Shown: piece by piece, positions 59,616 through 64,000 of the stretch | How positions within the stretch are numbered: the stretch's first letter is position 1 | Layout of the letters: each line of letters starts with the position of its first letter | Source of the DNA: Macropodus opercularis | Lineage: Eukaryota; Chordata; Actinopteri; Anabantiformes; Osphronemidae | Assembly: GCA_030770545.1 (NCBI GenBank) | Contig: CM061091.1 | Span: forward strand, 10,782,501 to 10,846,500 | Reading direction: 5' to 3' | DNA: 64,000 bases | Notes under the pieces: model-generated | Database searches by the model: none | The model's input: the letters and a program-made list of their open reading frames with translations, nothing else | Told to the model about the DNA's origin: nothing | Position numbers and translations under genes: made by a program

Positions 59616-60096
59616 ACTGTGCAAAGGTTTTAGGCAGGTGTAAAAAAATGCTGTAAAAATGAAAGTGTTAAACATTTATTTTCATAAATGAACAAAATGC
59701 AGTGAAGGAACAACAGAGAAATCTAAATCACATCAATATTTGGTGTCACCACCCTTTGCCTTCAAAACAGCAGCAGTTCTTCTAGGCTCACTTGCTCACA
59801 GTGTTTGAAGGAACTCGGCTGGTAGGTTGTTCCAAACATCTTGGAGAACTAACCACAGATCTGTAGGGTTTCTCACATCCTTCTGTCTCTTCATAATCCC
59901 AGACACACTCCATGATGCTGAGGTCAGGGCTCTGTGGGGGCCAAGCCATCACTTCCAGTACTTACAGTATTGACGCAGTAACACCAAATATTGATATGAT
60001 TTAGATTTTTCTTTTGTTCGCTTACTTTGCATTTTGTAAATTGACAAAAATAAACAATCGTTTTTTTTCCGCACCTGCCTAAAACCTTTGCACAGT
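59616..60096. mobile_element. Tc1-type non-autonomous element with perfect 25-bp terminal repeats
   Basis: ACTGTGCAAAGGTTTTAGGC and the next five bases at 59616-59640 are exactly the reverse complement of 60072-60096. This terminal sequence is of a kind I know from fish Tc1-like elements. The inside keeps short transposase-like pieces, such as the minus-strand stretch around 59770-59940, but no open frame. It lies just after the candidate scml2 poly(A) signal. Confidence 0.85.
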
Positions 60097-61261
60097 GCTG
60101 TATGTCCAAGGGTTCAAAAATGCGGTTACACGTTGTTACTGGTAGATATAACTGATGACTCTGACAGAGTGGAAAGCAATTCATAGGCAGGTACAGATAT
60201 TAGCAACTGAAGTATTTTGTTGTTTTACATTTTTTTTTGTTTTGTGTGCTGGAAGACATTCAAACTTGACGGATTCAGGTTGAGCACTGATCTGGCTAAA
60301 TGATTGTATTTTGCTTTGACAGTCACACTATCTACAAAACACACAGACAAAATATACCAACGACACCTTCAGTGTTTTCACATTAGAATAGTGTGAGTGC
60401 TGTTTGAAAAAAGTGAACGTGAGAGAGTACATGATGGAGAAACTGTTTTGTATAAAGTCAAGCCAAAAGGTTTTGTTTTTTTTATATATATGGTTTTGTA
60501 CTGTAACAAAGTGTATCCACCTGTAACAAGTGTATGTGTAATCAAAATGTTTTCTGCCTGAAATTGTTTTTGTCAAATAACTACCTTACAAGACAATGTT
60601 GTGTCAGAGCAATTATTCACATCTTGAAGTATTTATCTGTTTTATTGGCAGACAGGCATTTTCTGAACATTTCAGACCCATGTTCAAGCCAAATCATGTT
60701 TGTTGTAGCTGCATTTCGCACTGTTGCGCTCCTGTAGTGGTAACAAGTTGATACTTGAAACCGTGTTGCTTTAACGTGAAACTCAGGTTTTAGTAGAGTT
60801 TGTTTTTAGAATATGATTTGCATCATTAGCATTAGTTCGTGACTACAACATAGAGGGACTGCACAATAACCAGCTATGTCTATGTTTAATGCCTTGTCAT
60901 ATATCGCCCTGCAACATTTCATGTATGTATAAATGACTTTTTACTGTAAGTTTAACAAAAGATGTTTGTTACATATGTTTGATATGCATTCAGTAATTAA
61001 ACACTTGTTTACACCACATTAGTGTTTGAACCCCAACCCAGGCTGCCAAGGCCAATGTGGTAGCTGGTAGCATGTTTATTAAAAATATGCTCATCTAGTT
61101 TATGAATCTTTTGACATGTGATTAAACATGCTTGACGGTGACCAAATATACCAAAGAGTTATTCCTTTAGGAAAATGTATTTAAATCATAAAAAAGTCAA
61201 GTTTAAGAAATGGTCCAAGTCCTCATAAAATGTCAAAAAGGATTCCTGATTCCAAGTCAGC

Positions 61262-61350
61262 CAATCAATCAATTAATCAAACTTTATTTATAAAGCGCCA
61301 CATGCCAACACAGAGTTGGCCAAGGTGCTGTACATGTAACGGCAATAAAA
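61262..61350. repeat. Short dispersed repeat fragment
   Basis: CAATCAATTAATCAAACTTT, TTTATAAAGCGCCACATGC and CAAGGTGCTGTACATGTAAC follow a pattern seen many times in fish genomes (the TTTATTTATAAAGCGCC family). The exact class is not known to me. Confidence 0.5.
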
Positions 61351-61359
61351 GTCGGCAAT

Positions 61360-64000
61360 AGAATAGGTGTACAGGAGAGAGAAACAGGTAAAAGATGTGT
61401 ATGAAGACTCAATAGAATACAAAAGTGTAAAAAGAAAGAAGGGAAACGTCTATTTTTATTTTACATCTTTATTTTCTAGCTATTTCTTATGGGGATGGTT
61501 ATTATTATTGCCAAATATAATGAACTGATATGTTTTGATTGATGGATTAGCCACATGTCAGTACATAAGGTAGTCTGTTATAAAACCTCTCTGCCATCCA
61601 TGATGTAAATATATTATGAATTATTTTCATCTGTAAGTGCTTGTAACACTAGTTGCATTGTCTTGTTAATTGTGTAATTGTATTTTTAGTCTCTAAGTAC
61701 ATTTTGAATTTGAACATCTAGTTCTTCCATTTCAGTAAGGTATTAAAAGTGGGCATCAAAGTTATAGTAGATGATTGTTCAGGCATGAATAACTTAAATT
61801 TAATGATTAAGTTTGTATACTCTGCCATCTTCGCTATTTCATACCACTTCTATATTCAGATTGGGTATAAAAAAATCTGCATCCTTCAGTTTAAAAATAA
61901 TCATCAATTTTACTCGCTGCACGTTTGTGTCCTCGGGTCACGTGGCGTCTTCAAACTGGCTAAACGACGCCCTCTGCCGGCAAAGAGGCCTGTATTGCGC
62001 CGTGCAGCAGTCGCATAACTTTGAGACACTTTGTCTCATTCATTCAATATATTAATGTTGTAACAACAATTCTAACAATTTAACCAGTCTTGGAACTAAT
62101 GGTATTGGTTTATGTCCGAGCCCAAAAAACTCTTAGCAATCCACTCGTTTGTATAGGACCCCTCGAGTTTTGGTAGCTAGCAGCTGCTGAAGAGCTTCCG
62201 TCCTGCCGCAGTGAGTCAAAACGTTACTCTGACACACACATGTTCACGCTAAATAACTGATAAAACAACGTGTCCATAGCTGGAACATGAAGGCGAGACA
62301 TTTTACATTTAGTTGTTCACAGACGGCGTTTGTCTGAGGTCAAGGAAGCCGCCCCCACGTCAGCATTTGGAAAAAAAAAGCTCGGTTGAGTTGTATAATC
62401 AAATTTATTATCAAATCATTGCTGAGCAACCACGCAAAGCAAAATGCAATTAGTTAAATCTATTAGCCACTTAATTATTATACAGTCGTATTTAATCCAA
62501 TACAGCAACTCTGAGAGTAAGTTCTACTTTTAAAATCTTTAAATATTTTGGTTGAAACTGACAGGTGAGCGTTCCTACTTATTGGGTTGGTGGAGGTTTT
62601 ATTGCAGGGCATTATTCTAATTAGTTTGACCACTATATTTAAAATCAATCAAGGGCCAAAATATTAGAACCACCTCCTATTAGAATACAGTCCAGTGCAC
62701 GTTTTATGTGACGAAATGAACATTTAAACCCGCTTTTAAAGCTTTGTTTATCACGTTTTTCACAAAATGTAATGTGTAGCAAATATTTTATGTTACATAA
62801 TCAATAACCAACGGTTTATTTATATTGTAACTTTATCATCGTACTATATGACAAGGTCAGAGTAAAAAAATTTTAGATTTAGTGAAATGTAGCTGTAAGG
62901 ACTGAAGCTGTACCTGAGTTTGCTGCCCCCTACTGGTGGGATTCCAGCAGCGTCTTTGGGTCAGTTGAGGTGGAAATGAAGTGTCACACAAAAGTACTTC
63001 AGTTTCAATGCAATCACATTTATTGGCTTTTTTTTCTATGCACAGTTACTAAGCAGCGTGATGAGCTGTTAAAATGAATTAGATATTGAATGATGTGATT
63101 TTCACAATGTCGTTAGCCTCAAAAATAAATACAAGACCGAAGGTGTTGCACAGCTTCAAAATGTACAAAGGCTTGGAAATAATCATGTAAACTTTGAAAA
63201 AAAAGTTTTAGTTTTTAATGTTTTACTGAGCTTTTTTTTCTTTTGTTTTCTTTTTTTTTTACAAAAGAAAGAATTTGCAAGGTTTGTTTCTTTAAAAACC
63301 TATTTACATGTTTATACAAAAATACAAAAGTGATTCAAATCTTTTAAGTCCCATCTCATTTTAAACATGAAGCTTCTTTTAAATTTGTCCTCTAGCGTCT
63401 ATATATATATTTTTTGTCACGTTTTAGTGTTCTGTTTAGTGTTCCTCCATACTGTACACCTTTGAAAGAAATGATCGCGTGGTTGTTGTCACACTTCCCC
63501 TCATGAAAACTGCATGCAGATATTGGAAGTCAAGTTGGAAAATAATCTATTACGCTTTTAGATTCTTGAGGTGTATTTTCAAGCTGTTGAGGACTGAGGT
63601 TTGAGATGGCAAAATGAGAGCTAAACGTAGGTCTGCCTGGCAGCACAACATATTTTGTCCTTTTGTCCACTGCTTTTACAAGTGAAGCAAACAGTCAGTA
63701 ACAGAAAGTTTCCAGGGACAGTACAGAAATCACACTAAACATTCTTATTTTGTTTGAAGATTTTCCAGATTCACAGTTTTTTCTAAATAATACTCTATCA
63801 ACTATAAAGATTTTTTTTCAATGATTTCATAATAAGGTTTGGCAGCAATTACAAAGCTATGTTATGAGTCAAATTTAAAGACAAGGTCTTTCTGATCAAA
63901 CTAATTTGGGGTCTGTGAATGTTTTTTTTCTATCTTTATGATTATTTTTTATTTGTTCTATGCCTTTTCTCTTTACCAGCTTTGCCAGATATTAATTTAT
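61360..64000. other. AT-rich 3' flank, no gene recognised
   Basis: No coding exon found. On the minus strand AATAAA occurs near 63019-63026, followed leftward by T/G-containing sequence. The AT-rich DNA to its right could be the 3' UTR of a leftward gene outside the window. A GC-richer patch lies at 61930-62010. Both remarks are weak. Confidence 0.3.

Noticed and set aside
1..64000. Search for an undescribed multi-gene system, CRISPR array, tRNA or rRNA
   Set aside because: The window is a conserved vertebrate gene block; no operon-like array, spaced short repeats or structural RNA genes were seen.

Overview
The window is genomic DNA from a vertebrate, almost certainly a teleost fish. Genes are split into short exons with GT/AG introns. 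The introns carry CA, GT and CTTT microsatellites, Tc1-like transposon remains and a dispersed repeat of a type common in fish. The genes match the human Xp22.13 block (SCML2, CDKL5, RS1, PPEF1) in order and relative orientation, but the block is much more compact here. I rebuilt the exons by hand from reading frames, splice sites and remembered human proteins. The intron phases close in every one of the five gene models.

Layout from left to right. Positions 1-1599 (-) hold the 5' part of a secreted or membrane sushi (CCP) protein that runs off the left edge. Positions 2111-7901 (-) hold ppef1, an EF-hand PPP phosphatase in 18 coding exons (725 aa). Positions 9072-9480 (-) hold a small two-exon gene with a divergent histone H2B-like fold. 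Positions 10560-13871 (+) hold rs1 (retinoschisin, six exons, 231 aa). A tail-to-tail gap follows. Positions 17803-39124 (-) hold cdkl5 (19 exons, 1099 aa from the conserved Met), possibly extended at the N terminus by an exon at 41197-41292. A head-to-head gap of 41.3-46.3 kb holds the cdkl5 and scml2 promoter candidates. Positions 46388-59112 (+) hold scml2, a Polycomb MBT/SAM protein in 13 exons (682 aa). The rest, 59.1-64 kb, is 3' flank with a Tc1-type MITE and another repeat.

The genes do not form one pathway. They are a conserved linkage block with retinal (rs1, ppef1), neuronal kinase (cdkl5) and chromatin (scml2, H2B-like) members. I found no bacterial-type system, CRISPR array, tRNA or rRNA. 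The most interesting signals are lineage-specific coding changes in cdkl5: a 22-residue polyglutamine, an Arg/Glu/Asp-rich exon grown from a CT microsatellite, and a possible N-terminal extension. Others are the intron-bearing H2B-like gene, a paired CRX/OTX-type site just upstream of rs1, a Ser-rich insert in ppef1, and a perfect 36-bp palindrome in a cdkl5 intron.
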